A DNA stretch of 29,442 bases from Candidatus Pacearchaeota archaeon (GCA_017609995.1 JAFCCX010000002.1:1-29442), one strand, 5' to 3'; shown: positions 1 to 7,837, numbered from the stretch's first letter. The notes: generated by a model from the sequence alone, not told the origin. A program made the numbers and translations.

Positions 1-171
1 CTTAATAATCGAACATTAGTAATGGAGCAACTTAATATTATATTAGATAAGTATTATGAAACAGAAGTTTATTTCACAAAGAAAACAACAACAGGTGAAC
101 ATAACATAACAATACGCGCAGAAACAGAGGGTAAATATGGTAAAAATACCTTTAATGCAACATATGAATAA
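1..171 (+). CDS. C-terminal end of an unknown protein (partial, cut by window edge)
   Basis: Frame 1 is open from the first base to a TAA at 169-171 and gives 56 residues without a start. The piece is polar, rich in Thr and Asn, and has N-x-T patterns (NNRT, HNIT, NAT) that could be N-glycosylation sites. The next gene's ATG at 164 overlaps its stop by 8 bases, so it belongs to the same operon. By position it is probably the extracellular end of another membrane-anchored member of this cluster. No family is recognised; only the tail is visible. Confidence 0.7.
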   Translation, partial: LNNRTLVMEQLNIILDKYYETEVYFTKKTTTGEHNITIRAETEGKYGKNTFNATYE

Positions 172-781
172 GAAAGGAGTTAGTTGGGTAGTTGTTGCAC
201 TGTTCATGCTCTTTATTATAGTCTTAATTATTGTTTTCTTTACAAAAACAACATCTCTCTTAACAGGAATGTCAACAGAAGGTAAGGCCGGAGATGCTTT
301 TTCACAAGCAATTGACCAAATCTGCGCTTCTGAAATTGGTCGGTCAACAGATATTATTCAGGAAGTTCCATATAATCGCGGTGGTCAAGGTGATGATGCG
401 GTTTATGTTTATTTCTTTGTAAAAGCAGATAAAGAAGGTGTTAGAACAAATTATCTTTATCTTATGTATCATGCATATAAGGCAGATAGTGGATGGGATA
501 CTTGGAATCCATTTTCAGGTGTAAGAAATTTGGATGAGAGTTGGTTAAATGTACTATCAACTTACTTTACAAGTCCAGGTATTGTTTACCCCGCAAGTTT
601 TCCCGGATATGTTGCTTATGATAAAGTTGGTCATAAATATGAACTTGCATATTGCGATAATGTAAATATAGTTAATGAAGATGGTGAAAAAGTTATTTTC
701 TCACCAAGTCAAGGAAAAGAAGTAGTTACATTACAAATAAATAAAACTGCAGATTATACTGTAGTTATATCTCAAGTATGA
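164..781 (+). CDS. Membrane-anchored pilin-like protein, unknown function
   Basis: 205 residues. The start at 164 is preferred over the upstream ATG at 137 because it gives the MNKKG N-terminus shared by neighbours and a short overlap with the previous stop. Residues 2-5 (NKKG) precede a hydrophobic helix of about 20 residues (about 8-27), the layout of archaeal class III (prepilin-like) signals or of a simple N-terminal anchor. The remainder is a soluble domain with two cysteines (in QICAS and AYCDN), presumably outside the cell. No Glu is found at +5 of the putative mature protein, so processing by prepilin peptidase is uncertain. Function unknown. Confidence 0.75.
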   Translation: MNKKGVSWVVVALFMLFIIVLIIVFFTKTTSLLTGMSTEGKAGDAFSQAIDQICASEIGRSTDIIQEVPYNRGGQGDDAVYVYFFVKADKEGVRTNYLYLMYHAYKADSGWDTWNPFSGVRNLDESWLNVLSTYFTSPGIVYPASFPGYVAYDKVGHKYELAYCDNVNIVNEDGEKVIFSPSQGKEVVTLQINKTADYTVVISQV

Positions 782-824
782 TGAAAAAAACCAAGAGGTT
801 TTTGCCTCTCAATCAAAGATTAAG

Positions 825-1385
825 ATGAAAAAAGGAACAGAACGAGTAGCAGCAGGAATTATAATTGCAGTTATACTTGTAGGAATAATGGCTTTTGTTT
901 ATTTTGGTTTTCTTAATACAGCTTTCTTTTCTGGAGGAGAGTACAAAGCATCAGCAGCAATATATGATGGTATTGAAATGGGTTGTTTAGAACTTCAGCC
1001 AGGTGAATCAACAGAGATGAGAGTTTATTTTCCAGATAGCAAAGGAAAAGATAAATTAAATATGAATTATTTTTATATTTCAATAATTAATAAAGATGAT
1101 GAGCTTAGATTAAATAGTCGGCGAGTATCAGGTGATGCTCTTTTAGATTTTTATGAGTGGATTAGAGGAATTCCAGATCACAAGACTTTGAAGACATACA
1201 AGTTTGATTACTGCAAAGGAACTGAAATCTGTGGAAGATATGAGTCAGGTGGAAAAACAATAACAACTTGCAACTCATTTGCATTTGAATCAGATGATGG
1301 CAAAGAAATTCTTAAACTTAAATTTACAAGAGATGAATACGAAGATAAACTTTGGATTGATTTAGAAAAACTCAGTAAGTTATAA
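825..1385 (+). CDS. Membrane-anchored pilin-like protein with four cysteines
   Basis: 186 residues. It begins MKKG, followed by a helix at about residues 9-30 and a soluble domain with Cys54, Cys130, Cys136 and Cys149, consistent with disulfide bonds outside the cell. The 43-base gap to the upstream gene is spanned by a 16-codon mini-ORF (778-828) whose TGA overlaps this ATG in an ATGA arrangement, suggesting coupled translation. It shares N-terminal style with 164-781 and 1414-1806 but no obvious sequence similarity beyond that. It is probably a minor pilin-like or surface subunit; the role is inferred only from context. Confidence 0.72.
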   Translation: MKKGTERVAAGIIIAVILVGIMAFVYFGFLNTAFFSGGEYKASAAIYDGIEMGCLELQPGESTEMRVYFPDSKGKDKLNMNYFYISIINKDDELRLNSRRVSGDALLDFYEWIRGIPDHKTLKTYKFDYCKGTEICGRYESGGKTITTCNSFAFESDDGKEILKLKFTRDEYEDKLWIDLEKLSKL

Positions 1386-1413
1386 ATATCAGCAGAGCCA
1401 AATTTATGTATCA

Positions 1414-1806
1414 ATGTCAAAGAAAGGCGTAGCCAATATAGTTTTACTTATCGGCATCATTATTTGTGGTGTTCTTATGCTTACTGTTGGTTATAAGTTA
1501 GCTGAATCTTATATTGAATATAAAACAACATCTAGTACAAGATATATAGCAACAGAACTTGTTCTTGCAATGGACACTATTCATTCAGCACCAGAAGATT
1601 CTCAGTTTGTTTATTATACAGAAACAGATGAAAATGGTTATCCTGTAATTGGTTCGCTTGAAATTGATACAGACAAACGAGAAATATGTTTGCATCCACA
1701 TAGTGAGCAGGAAATATATACTGTAATAAGCTCTAATGCTTTGAAATCAGCAGGACTTATTGCAACAGTTGCTGCTATTCAAGATACACGAAGAGCAGTC
1801 TCTTAG
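1414..1806 (+). CDS. N-terminal piece of a frameshifted membrane-anchored protein
   Basis: 130 residues: MSKKG, a hydrophobic helix at about 7-27, then a soluble region ending at TAG 1804-1806. The frame used by the next long gene is already open from 1737, overlaps this one, and has no ATG before 1956. Reading VS from this frame and then LVEATFLS from the other would give one continuous protein. A single extra T in the TT at 1803-1804 would restore it. I therefore see this as the first part of one gene of roughly 790 residues covering 1414-3794. The break could be a true mutation, strain variation or a sequencing error. Confidence 0.6.
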   Translation: MSKKGVANIVLLIGIIICGVLMLTVGYKLAESYIEYKTTSSTRYIATELVLAMDTIHSAPEDSQFVYYTETDENGYPVIGSLEIDTDKREICLHPHSEQEIYTVISSNALKSAGLIATVAAIQDTRRAVS

Positions 1807-1955
1807 TTGAAGCAACATTTTTATCAAAACCTACACATATCGCAGAGGAACTCGCAGTTGGTGGCGAGCTGATAGGACATAGTGTAGAACTTCAAGAATT
1901 AGCTGCAACAGATAAACTTCATTTAGTTTCAGGGGACGCGCCAGGTGGAAAACAT

Positions 1956-3794
1956 TTGCTTAAAATGGCACAAACAGATGCAGGTAGCAGTAAACTAAAT
2001 GAACTGGCTGATTTAATAGATAAGCCTGCAAAATTTCATAAAAAAGCACTAGAAGCAGGTATTCCTGAAAACGATATAGAGGATTTTAGAGATACTATGC
2101 GACAAATAAAAAATACAAGATTCTTCAAAAACTTAAAAAAAGGCGGATATAAAATTAAAGAGACTGTGCGAAAGATGAGTACAAAGCTTGGACAAAATTC
2201 TCTGGCTTCTTATGCTATTGATGATGATACTGCTAAAGCAGCAAGACAAATTTATTTTTCTAAATGGCATCCGTTCCGTAAAGCAAAAAATTATTTGAGT
2301 CAAACACCAGCAATTCAAAAACTTGCGGGAATTAAGACTTCTTTTGGTGCAAAAGCAAGATGGGTTGGTCGAGGACTTAAGGAAGCAGGCGCTTTTGTTA
2401 AATCAATTCCACTTAAGGTTGGTACTAAAATTTTCTCTGTAGCAAAAGGAGCAATTGTAAGAGTTGCAGGAGAGCGCGGTGCAAGAATTACTTCGAGGGT
2501 TGTTAATCACGTTGCAACTCAAACAGTTGTAAAAGCCACGTCAGTAGCAGGGTCAAAACTAAGCATGGCAGTTGGTATGATGGGAGGAAAATTACAAGTG
2601 TTCCTTCTTGTTGCTAGTTGGGATTCAGAGAATTTTAGATGGTTAATGATGGAAATTACAACAAAAGCAATACTTCAAAACATGGTTACAAAATTATCTG
2701 GCGAACTAACTGCACAAAAATTTTGTGAAGAAACTGTTGCAGCTATGCTTTCAAATCCAGCTACAGCAGGACCTGGTTTTGGTGTAAAAGCAAAATGTGC
2801 GCTTCTAACAATGGCGTCAACAATGTGGACAACAGCACAAATTGATTATACTATTTTAGCATATACAAGTGGTGCAGATGCTGCGCGCGAACGCGAGGAA
2901 AATCTAAAGACATGCATAAGTTATACTCGAACAGAGAACAAAGTTTTAGCATATCCTCCAAATTGTTTACCAATCACTTCGTTTAAGAGTAAAGACCTTG
3001 AAGCAGTAGATGTAGAAGCAAGAGATGAAGTTCCAGCAGAAGCTGAAATTCAAGCAGTAAGTGAAAGCTGGCAAGGAGTAATTGATGCTTTTGAAGATGT
3101 TATAAAATATTTAGAAAAAATTGCAAACGGACAAATTTGGGAAATACTTAATTTAATGAAGTCGCTCTTTGATGCAACAAAACATCTTGGTGAAACAATT
3201 ATACGAGTTGTACAAGCAGGTGGTGCATTAGCATCTAAAGCACTAGGAATACAAACTGCTATGGCGAAATTAACTGAAAATATGTTCCCGCAGGCAACTT
3301 GTGCAGATGATTTTGAAACACACCGAGATGTAAACCGAGTTACACCTGTTTCAGCATTTTTTATGAATCCAAAACAAGGAACTGGTTGTGACCAAATAAC
3401 TTTAAGACAAGATTGTCCAAATTATTATGTTTCATATGGAAATGTAGATAATATGCGAATGATGGATGCAATTATTTTTGGTTCAATGACAGTTTCACTT
3501 CCAGCATGCTCACTTACTTGTCCGTTAACAACAGTTGGTTGTCTTGGGTGTTATGGTGCAGTACTAGGTAGTATGTTTACATACATTTATTCAGTACCTG
3601 AACATATGCTGGCAGGACTTGTTAATGCAAATATGTTCCCTAAGGAAGTTGGAAGAAAGGAATATCCTGTGGATAGTGGAATGTGGTATGCAGATAATGA
3701 TGGCTACTACTACATGGAGTTCCCAGCAGTTATAAAACTATCAAAAGTTTATTATCCAAATGGAGGTTCAAGAGTAATAATAAGTAAAGAGTAA
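1956..3794 (+). CDS. Large amphipathic membrane-associated protein with Cys-rich C-terminus (probably the second part of the 1414 gene)
   Basis: 612 residues if started at the TTG 1956 (next ATG 1965), but the frame is open from 1737, so the true start is probably that of 1414. The N-terminal 130 residues are very basic and helical (many Lys/Arg). Hydrophobic stretches follow near residues 200-260 and 270-310, then a charged helical section. The C-terminal 160 residues contain many cysteines, including a C-x3-C-x6-C-x2-C group at residues 518-532 within a hydrophobic patch. It is the largest product of the cluster and ends 1 base before the next gene. No family recognised. It could be a membrane scaffold or platform component, but nothing in the sequence proves this. 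Confidence 0.7.
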   Translation: MLKMAQTDAGSSKLNELADLIDKPAKFHKKALEAGIPENDIEDFRDTMRQIKNTRFFKNLKKGGYKIKETVRKMSTKLGQNSLASYAIDDDTAKAARQIYFSKWHPFRKAKNYLSQTPAIQKLAGIKTSFGAKARWVGRGLKEAGAFVKSIPLKVGTKIFSVAKGAIVRVAGERGARITSRVVNHVATQTVVKATSVAGSKLSMAVGMMGGKLQVFLLVASWDSENFRWLMMEITTKAILQNMVTKLSGELTAQKFCEETVAAMLSNPATAGPGFGVKAKCALLTMASTMWTTAQIDYTILAYTSGADAAREREENLKTCISYTRTENKVLAYPPNCLPITSFKSKDLEAVDVEARDEVPAEAEIQAVSESWQGVIDAFEDVIKYLEKIANGQIWEILNLMKSLFDATKHLGETIIRVVQAGGALASKALGIQTAMAKLTENMFPQATCADDFETHRDVNRVTPVSAFFMNPKQGTGCDQITLRQDCPNYYVSYGNVDNMRMMDAIIFGSMTVSLPACSLTCPLTTVGCLGCYGAVLGSMFTYIYSVPEHMLAGLVNANMFPKEVGRKEYPVDSGMWYADNDGYYYMEFPAVIKLSKVYYPNGGSRVIISKE

Positions 3795-3795
3795 A

Positions 3796-4302
3796 ATGGC
3801 GACATCAGTTGAGCAACCACAAACATTAATTTACGTACTGGGAGTTACTGTAATTTTCCTAGCTAGTGCATTAATTGGAATAATGTATTTAGCACAAATT
3901 GACATTTCACAAGAATATACTCTTTACAATATTCAGTATAGTTCAACTGTTAGCAGAATGGTTAACTCACCAACTTGTTTTGCACTTGAAGAAAGTTTTG
4001 AATTACCTGAAGGTTATGGAACAGAAACTCAAGTTCAAGCAGGAATTATTGACTGGTGGAAATTTAATTCAGGTATAACCAAAGTTTGTTCAGATGGACG
4101 AATAATATATGCATATCTATCGTCGTTAGATGGAACGCTTCAAAAGCAACTATTAACTGGAAGAGACCCACTTACTGCATTAAGTGATTCAGATTTGGAA
4201 TCAATTGATAATTGGAATACAAAACAAGAGAAATATTATGTCTTAGTTTACAAAGACAGTCAACTTATTCCAGCAATATTGGAGGTTAGAATAAAAGGAT
4301 AA
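3796..4302 (+). CDS. Single-pass membrane protein of the pilin-like cluster
   Basis: 168 residues. Unlike its neighbours it lacks the MKKG start (it begins MATSVEQPQT), but it has one hydrophobic helix at about 11-33 followed by a soluble domain. Two cysteines (SPTCFAL and KVCSDG) could form a disulfide. It starts one base after the previous stop (TAAAATG) and ends one base before the next start, so it is clearly part of the same operon. No family recognised; it is probably exported with the C-terminal domain outside. Confidence 0.72.
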   Translation: MATSVEQPQTLIYVLGVTVIFLASALIGIMYLAQIDISQEYTLYNIQYSSTVSRMVNSPTCFALEESFELPEGYGTETQVQAGIIDWWKFNSGITKVCSDGRIIYAYLSSLDGTLQKQLLTGRDPLTALSDSDLESIDNWNTKQEKYYVLVYKDSQLIPAILEVRIKG

Positions 4303-4303
4303 G

Positions 4304-5125
4304 ATGAAAAAAGCAGGCGGAGCATTTTTAACAGAACTTCTTTTAGCAACAGTTCTAGTTTTAATTATTGCTGCTGGATTTTTTGGAATTCAACATATCC
4401 CAGGATTTTCTCTTGAACCTGAAGCAAAAGCACTGATACAAAGTGTTGGTGATAATGAAATTTGTAATGTAAATCTTTTGAATCTTATTCGTTCACCTAA
4501 TGAAGACGGAACACTTGGAGATACACTCATTACTTCTTATTTAACTAAAGATTATACTGTGTTTAATGAAACAACAACAAATATTCTTAATCAAGTTATG
4601 CTTAGAAGATGGGTTATGAACTTATCTATTAATAATAGAGTAGAAGCAACATTTGGTGATCCAGCAGGTTTTGTTGCAGTACCTTGTATCGCATATGTTC
4701 CACTTCCACAACCATTTTTTTCAAACTGCTCATTTTCAGAAATTCAAACAGGATTTGACGGATATGAAATTAATTTTACAACACCAGATGGAAATGTAAC
4801 TATGGAGATTGTAAATCAATTTGTGACAGATTCAGATAAGATTGGAGGATTTGGTGTATATCCTACTAGCGAATGGACAACTATTCCAGAAACTGCCATT
4901 ATTGGTGAGCCAACAACAATAAATGATACTCTTAACGCAGATTTACTTATACTTCAGATTTATGTTGGTGATGAATCAGAAGAAGTACTTATTCCTTATG
5001 AATTAACTATCTCTGAACCATCAGAAGATCCAGATGGATTAACTGAAGTACATTTAACAAAAAAAGATTTGGTACAGCAATGTTCAATTGCACTAAATCT
5101 ATTTGTGGAGTTAAACAATGAATGA
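4304..5125 (+). CDS. Type IV pilin-like protein (class III signal with Glu+5)
   Basis: 273 residues. The N-terminus is MKKAGG followed by AFLTE and a long hydrophobic helix to about residue 30. If cleavage falls after Gly6, Glu sits at position +5 of the mature protein, the hallmark that supports pilin assembly. This is the best pilin candidate of the cluster. The rest is a beta-rich, Thr/Asn-rich soluble domain with several N-x-S/T sequons and cysteines (EICNV, VPCIAY, SNCSFSE, QQCSIA). It is larger than typical archaeal pilins of 100-170 residues. Prepilin peptidase and a secretion ATPase are not in this window, so assembly into a fibre is an inference. Confidence 0.72.
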   Translation: MKKAGGAFLTELLLATVLVLIIAAGFFGIQHIPGFSLEPEAKALIQSVGDNEICNVNLLNLIRSPNEDGTLGDTLITSYLTKDYTVFNETTTNILNQVMLRRWVMNLSINNRVEATFGDPAGFVAVPCIAYVPLPQPFFSNCSFSEIQTGFDGYEINFTTPDGNVTMEIVNQFVTDSDKIGGFGVYPTSEWTTIPETAIIGEPTTINDTLNADLLILQIYVGDESEEVLIPYELTISEPSEDPDGLTEVHLTKKDLVQQCSIALNLFVELNNE

Positions 5126-5174
5126 AATTAACAATTTAATTTCATGCCTCTTTGAGGAGGTTGGAGGAAGATGA
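5118..5174 (+). other. 18-codon bridging mini-ORF between two cluster genes
   Basis: An ATG at 5118, inside the last codons of the preceding gene, opens a short frame (MNEINNLISC...) that ends with a TGA overlapping the next ATG at 5171 (AAGATGA). It could carry ribosomes across the 45-base gap by stop-start coupling. A similar frame spans 778-828. Whether either is translated is unknown. Confidence 0.3.
5123..5145 (+). other. Perfect 9-bp hairpin in the gap between cluster genes
   Basis: TGAAATTAA (5123-5131), loop CAAT, TTAATTTCA (5136-5144) pair perfectly. A smaller CCTC-TTT-GAGG hairpin follows at 5147-5157, just before the strong ribosome-binding site GGAGGTTGGAGG. There is no U-tract, so this is more likely a translational or mRNA-stability element than a terminator. 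Confidence 0.4.
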
Positions 5175-6064
5175 ATAAGAAAGGACATGGATTGGCATTA
5201 CTATCAATAACTGTTTTACTAGTATTCTTGTTCTTTATTTGGCAAGCTCATCATGAAGAAGCTGTTGTTGAAATGACAATTGGAACACAACAAAATCAAA
5301 TGATTGCAGCAAATTATTATCCTGAATTTACAAAAGAGTATATGGAACTTGCTACAAAATATGCAACATATGAATTTCTGTATGACCAAGATATAAATCC
5401 AAGTTCTTGTTCAGCGAGAATAAAAACACCAGAATTTCAATTAGAATTTAATGAGAGCTTTAGAACAGAGGATTTCTTAAAATATATTTCTGGTTATCGT
5501 TTAGAACTTCTTGCAGTTGAAGTTCGGATACCAGATTATTATCTTAACACAACTTTTGGAGATGAAGAGATTATAATTGACGGTTACGGTTATGATTTTA
5601 TTTGTTATGATGATACAATATATCCGAAAGTAATCTGTTTAGATATTGACGTAGTACAAAATGTTACAACTGGAGAGGTTTTTGGTAGAGAAGACTGTCT
5701 TGCAATACATGATTCAGATGAAAATCCTAATGCGTGTAAGGTTGTTGAATTTGATGATTTTACATTAGATGGAGATATGTCTTATGATAAATTTGAATGT
5801 CAGGATAACACACCACATCCAGCAGAGATTTGTGAAGTTTTAGGTGAAACAGAATGTAGTTTAATCGACGGTTGCGAGTTTGCTGAGACATATAGTGATG
5901 AAATTTATGCACAATCCCTTCCACTTGAAGATTATCAATTTACAATATATTCCAATGCGCATTTTAGGTCAGTTATAAAATGTGCTGATTATGAAAACTA
6001 TTTTAATACACGAAAGATATATGATGAAGAACCTCCTGAAGAAGAGGAAGAAGAGGCGGTGTAA
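5171..6064 (+). CDS. Membrane-anchored protein with Cys-rich, acidic extracellular domain
   Basis: 297 residues. It starts MNKKGHG with a hydrophobic helix at about 7-24, then a soluble domain with about ten cysteines, three of them in the last third within ICEVLGETECSLIDGCEF. The C-terminus is strongly acidic (EEPPEEEEEE). A very strong ribosome-binding site (GGAGGTTGGAGG) lies just upstream and overlaps a bridging mini-ORF. The last base of its TAA is the first base of the next ATG (TAATG). The cysteine content suggests an exported, disulfide-stabilised domain. No family recognised. Confidence 0.73.
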   Translation: MNKKGHGLALLSITVLLVFLFFIWQAHHEEAVVEMTIGTQQNQMIAANYYPEFTKEYMELATKYATYEFLYDQDINPSSCSARIKTPEFQLEFNESFRTEDFLKYISGYRLELLAVEVRIPDYYLNTTFGDEEIIIDGYGYDFICYDDTIYPKVICLDIDVVQNVTTGEVFGREDCLAIHDSDENPNACKVVEFDDFTLDGDMSYDKFECQDNTPHPAEICEVLGETECSLIDGCEFAETYSDEIYAQSLPLEDYQFTIYSNAHFRSVIKCADYENYFNTRKIYDEEPPEEEEEEAV

Positions 6065-6579
6065 TGAAGAAAGCATTTACAGGAACAATGGGATTTTATA
6101 TTGTTGGTTTAGCTTTGCTAATTGTTGCAGCAATTATTTTTGCACCATTTGTTGTTAGAGAAGCTCCAAAACTAATGGATATTTTACAACCAAAAATTGA
6201 TGATGTTGGAACAGGTCTTCCGTGTGAACATGCACCAAATATTGAAATCAGTGAAACAGACTTAGGTTTCAATATGGAAATGGATCCAGATTGGCCAGGA
6301 CAAATTATTGGAGCATATCGTACATTTGAATTTTCAGCTGAAGAAACAACATCTTCTTGCGGAGAAGAAATGATTTTCACTTGGAATTTTAGTGATGGAT
6401 TTGGTTCATGTAGTTTAGAAAATGAGTGTACTGAATGTTTAGATGATAATTGCGAACAAGTTAGACACAGATTTAACAGAACAATTACATCTGAACCTGA
6501 AAGATTCTATATTGATTTAATTGTAAAAGGAAAAGAGAGTCTCTTAGCTGCAGCAAAGAGAACGTCTGTAATAGTATAA
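6064..6579 (+). CDS. Membrane-anchored protein with PKD-like segment
   Basis: 171 residues. MKKAF is followed by a helix at about 10-30, then a cysteine-bearing soluble domain. The stretch FTWNFSDGFGS with a later VRHRFN resembles the strand pattern of PKD/Ig-like surface domains (W-x-F-x-D-G ... H-x-F), though this is weak without a profile search. It overlaps the previous stop by one base. It is probably exported with the same topology as its neighbours. Confidence 0.7.
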   Translation: MKKAFTGTMGFYIVGLALLIVAAIIFAPFVVREAPKLMDILQPKIDDVGTGLPCEHAPNIEISETDLGFNMEMDPDWPGQIIGAYRTFEFSAEETTSSCGEEMIFTWNFSDGFGSCSLENECTECLDDNCEQVRHRFNRTITSEPERFYIDLIVKGKESLLAAAKRTSVIV

Positions 6580-6589
6580 AGGTGAAACT

Positions 6590-6745
6590 ATGAAACGAGC
6601 ACAAAATCTTCAGTTTAGAACAATGTTACTACTTGCAATTGGAATAATTATGTTGATAATCTTAATTGTTTTTGCTCGTCAAGGTTACTTAAATTTCGAA
6701 TCAACTTTTATTGGTGAAATATTATCAAAGGTAGGTGTTTACTAA
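6590..6745 (+). CDS. 51-residue single-helix membrane peptide
   Basis: ATG 6590 follows an AAAGGTGA ribosome-binding site at about 6578-6585, and the reading ends at TAA 6743-6745. The product starts MKRAQNLQFR and then has an almost purely hydrophobic helix (about 12-28) with a short tail containing an FES/GEI patch. The stop shares its last A with the next ATG (TAATG). Operon position, ribosome-binding site and the overlap support a real gene. Function unknown; it could be a small structural or accessory subunit. Confidence 0.65.
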   Translation: MKRAQNLQFRTMLLLAIGIIMLIILIVFARQGYLNFESTFIGEILSKVGVY

Positions 6746-6906
6746 TGGCAATTAGATTATCAAGAAATGTTCTAATTGCATTAGCAATTCTAATTATAAG
6801 CATCATAATTTTATATGCATTTATGAATGGATTTTTTGATAGAATTATTGGCGGAATTAATGCAAGACTTTTCTCTCAAGTTGGTGGCGTTTTAAAGTCA
6901 CCGTAA
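6745..6906 (+). CDS. 53-residue single-helix membrane peptide
   Basis: It begins MAIRLSRN with a hydrophobic helix at about 8-30, then a short Gly-rich amphipathic tail ending LKSP. It overlaps the upstream stop by one base and is the last gene of the cluster. Its end overlaps a convergent minus-strand gene by 9 bp. It resembles the preceding peptide in size and layout (basic N-terminus, helix, short tail), so the two may be an old duplication, although identity is low by eye. Confidence 0.62.
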   Translation: MAIRLSRNVLIALAILIISIIILYAFMNGFFDRIIGGINARLFSQVGGVLKSP

Positions 6907-7077
6907 TAAGATAAGAATTTTTACAATGATTCCTAAACAGATACCAATTAGAAAACCATGAGCTAAATCAACATTTTTTGGGTCTTCGAACTTAGTGTTC
7001 CAGAACCTTTTTCTCTCCTTATGAATATTATGCTTATATTCAGAGTGAAGCCATTTCTTGATTTCTGCCCAATACAT
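6898..7077 (-). CDS. 59-residue basic/hydrophobic membrane peptide
   Basis: The minus strand reads ATG at 7077 (MYWAEIKKWLHSEYK...) to TGA at 6898. A charged N-terminal helix rich in Trp, Lys and His is followed by one hydrophobic helix (GFLIGICLGIIVKILILL). TATA-like sequence lies 20-30 bp upstream and is shared in the divergent region with the DUF4013 gene at 7130. The coding bias looks real and the gene fills an otherwise empty 220-base gap. Function unknown. Confidence 0.6.
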   Translation of the reverse strand: MYWAEIKKWLHSEYKHNIHKERKRFWNTKFEDPKNVDLAHGFLIGICLGIIVKILILLR

Positions 7078-7096
7078 ATTACTTCTTCCATTTAGA

Positions 7097-7108
7097 AATA
7101 TATAAATA
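7097..7108. promoter_or_regulatory. Divergent TATA-like element (7130 + and 7077 -)
   Basis: AATATATAAATA is centred about 27 bp before ATG 7130, as expected for a leaderless archaeal promoter. The near-palindromic sequence is also about 25 bp from the minus-strand start at 7077, so it may serve both directions. Confidence 0.5.
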
Positions 7109-7129
7109 TACTCATATAGTAGGTTTAAT

Positions 7130-7837
7130 ATGATTAATGTTTTAGAGGGTCTAAAGAGACCTTTTTCAGCGCCACAAAAACTTCTTGGTTTTCTAACTAA
7201 GATTATTTTTATAGTTAGTTTTATTGGAACAGGATATCAGTTAGAATGTGCAAGAACAGCAATGGCTGGTCAGTTCCAGCTTCCAGAATGGAAAAACTTC
7301 TGGCAATTATTTAAGAGAGGATTTTTCGCAGAAGTGATTAAATTCATATACCATATACCAATGTTTGTACTTACTATCTATCTTATGATGAAGATATTCC
7401 CGCTTATGGGTGCAATGTCTAATCCAGAAACATTTTTAGCGTCTTCAGCAGAGTATTTACCGATAATTCAATCTACACAATCTCTTATTATTGTCCTGAT
7501 TATTGTAAATTTGATAGTTGCATGGCTTTGGCCAATGGCTATTGTAAGATATGCTTGGACTGGAAAATTCTCATCAGCATTTAATATTGGAGCAATTATT
7601 TCAAAGACAGCAAGTGTTAACTACGTTGTTGCTTGGCTAGTTTCTGCTGTTTACTATGCTGCCTTGTATGTTCTAAGCATATGGATTAATAGCATTATGC
7701 AAAATCTTTGGTTAATGATACTTCTACAGACCTTCTTCTTCTTTGTAGCTGGAATTACAATGATGACTTTGATAGGTAAAACATATGCAGTTTCTGAGCA
7801 AACCAGAACAACAAAAGCGCTATCTACCGAAGTTTAG
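7130..7837 (+). CDS. DUF4013-like multi-pass membrane protein
   Basis: 235 residues with about five hydrophobic helices (roughly 20-37, 64-92, 113-140, 165-190, 194-222). The N-terminal pattern (KPF repertoire, then GTGYQLECARTAMAG, LPEWKNFWQLFKRGF) matches what I know of the DUF4013 family, which has a G-Y-x(n)-R segment followed by LP-x-W and a G-F turn. The molecular function of the family is unknown. It has its own TATA box and is probably leaderless. The next gene has its own promoter, so this is monocistronic. Confidence 0.65.
   Translation: MINVLEGLKRPFSAPQKLLGFLTKIIFIVSFIGTGYQLECARTAMAGQFQLPEWKNFWQLFKRGFFAEVIKFIYHIPMFVLTIYLMMKIFPLMGAMSNPETFLASSAEYLPIIQSTQSLIIVLIIVNLIVAWLWPMAIVRYAWTGKFSSAFNIGAIISKTASVNYVVAWLVSAVYYAALYVLSIWINSIMQNLWLMILLQTFFFFVAGITMMTLIGKTYAVSEQTRTTKALSTEV

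Noticed and set aside
1208..1420. Open frame on the minus strand across the end of the 825 gene
   Set aside because: It is a mirror of real coding sequence, without a promoter or ribosome-binding site, and gives a sequence with no family signals.
1795..1810. Programmed -1 frameshift joining the 1414 and 1956 genes
   Set aside because: No slippery heptamer or downstream structure is evident; a simple missing base explains the break better.
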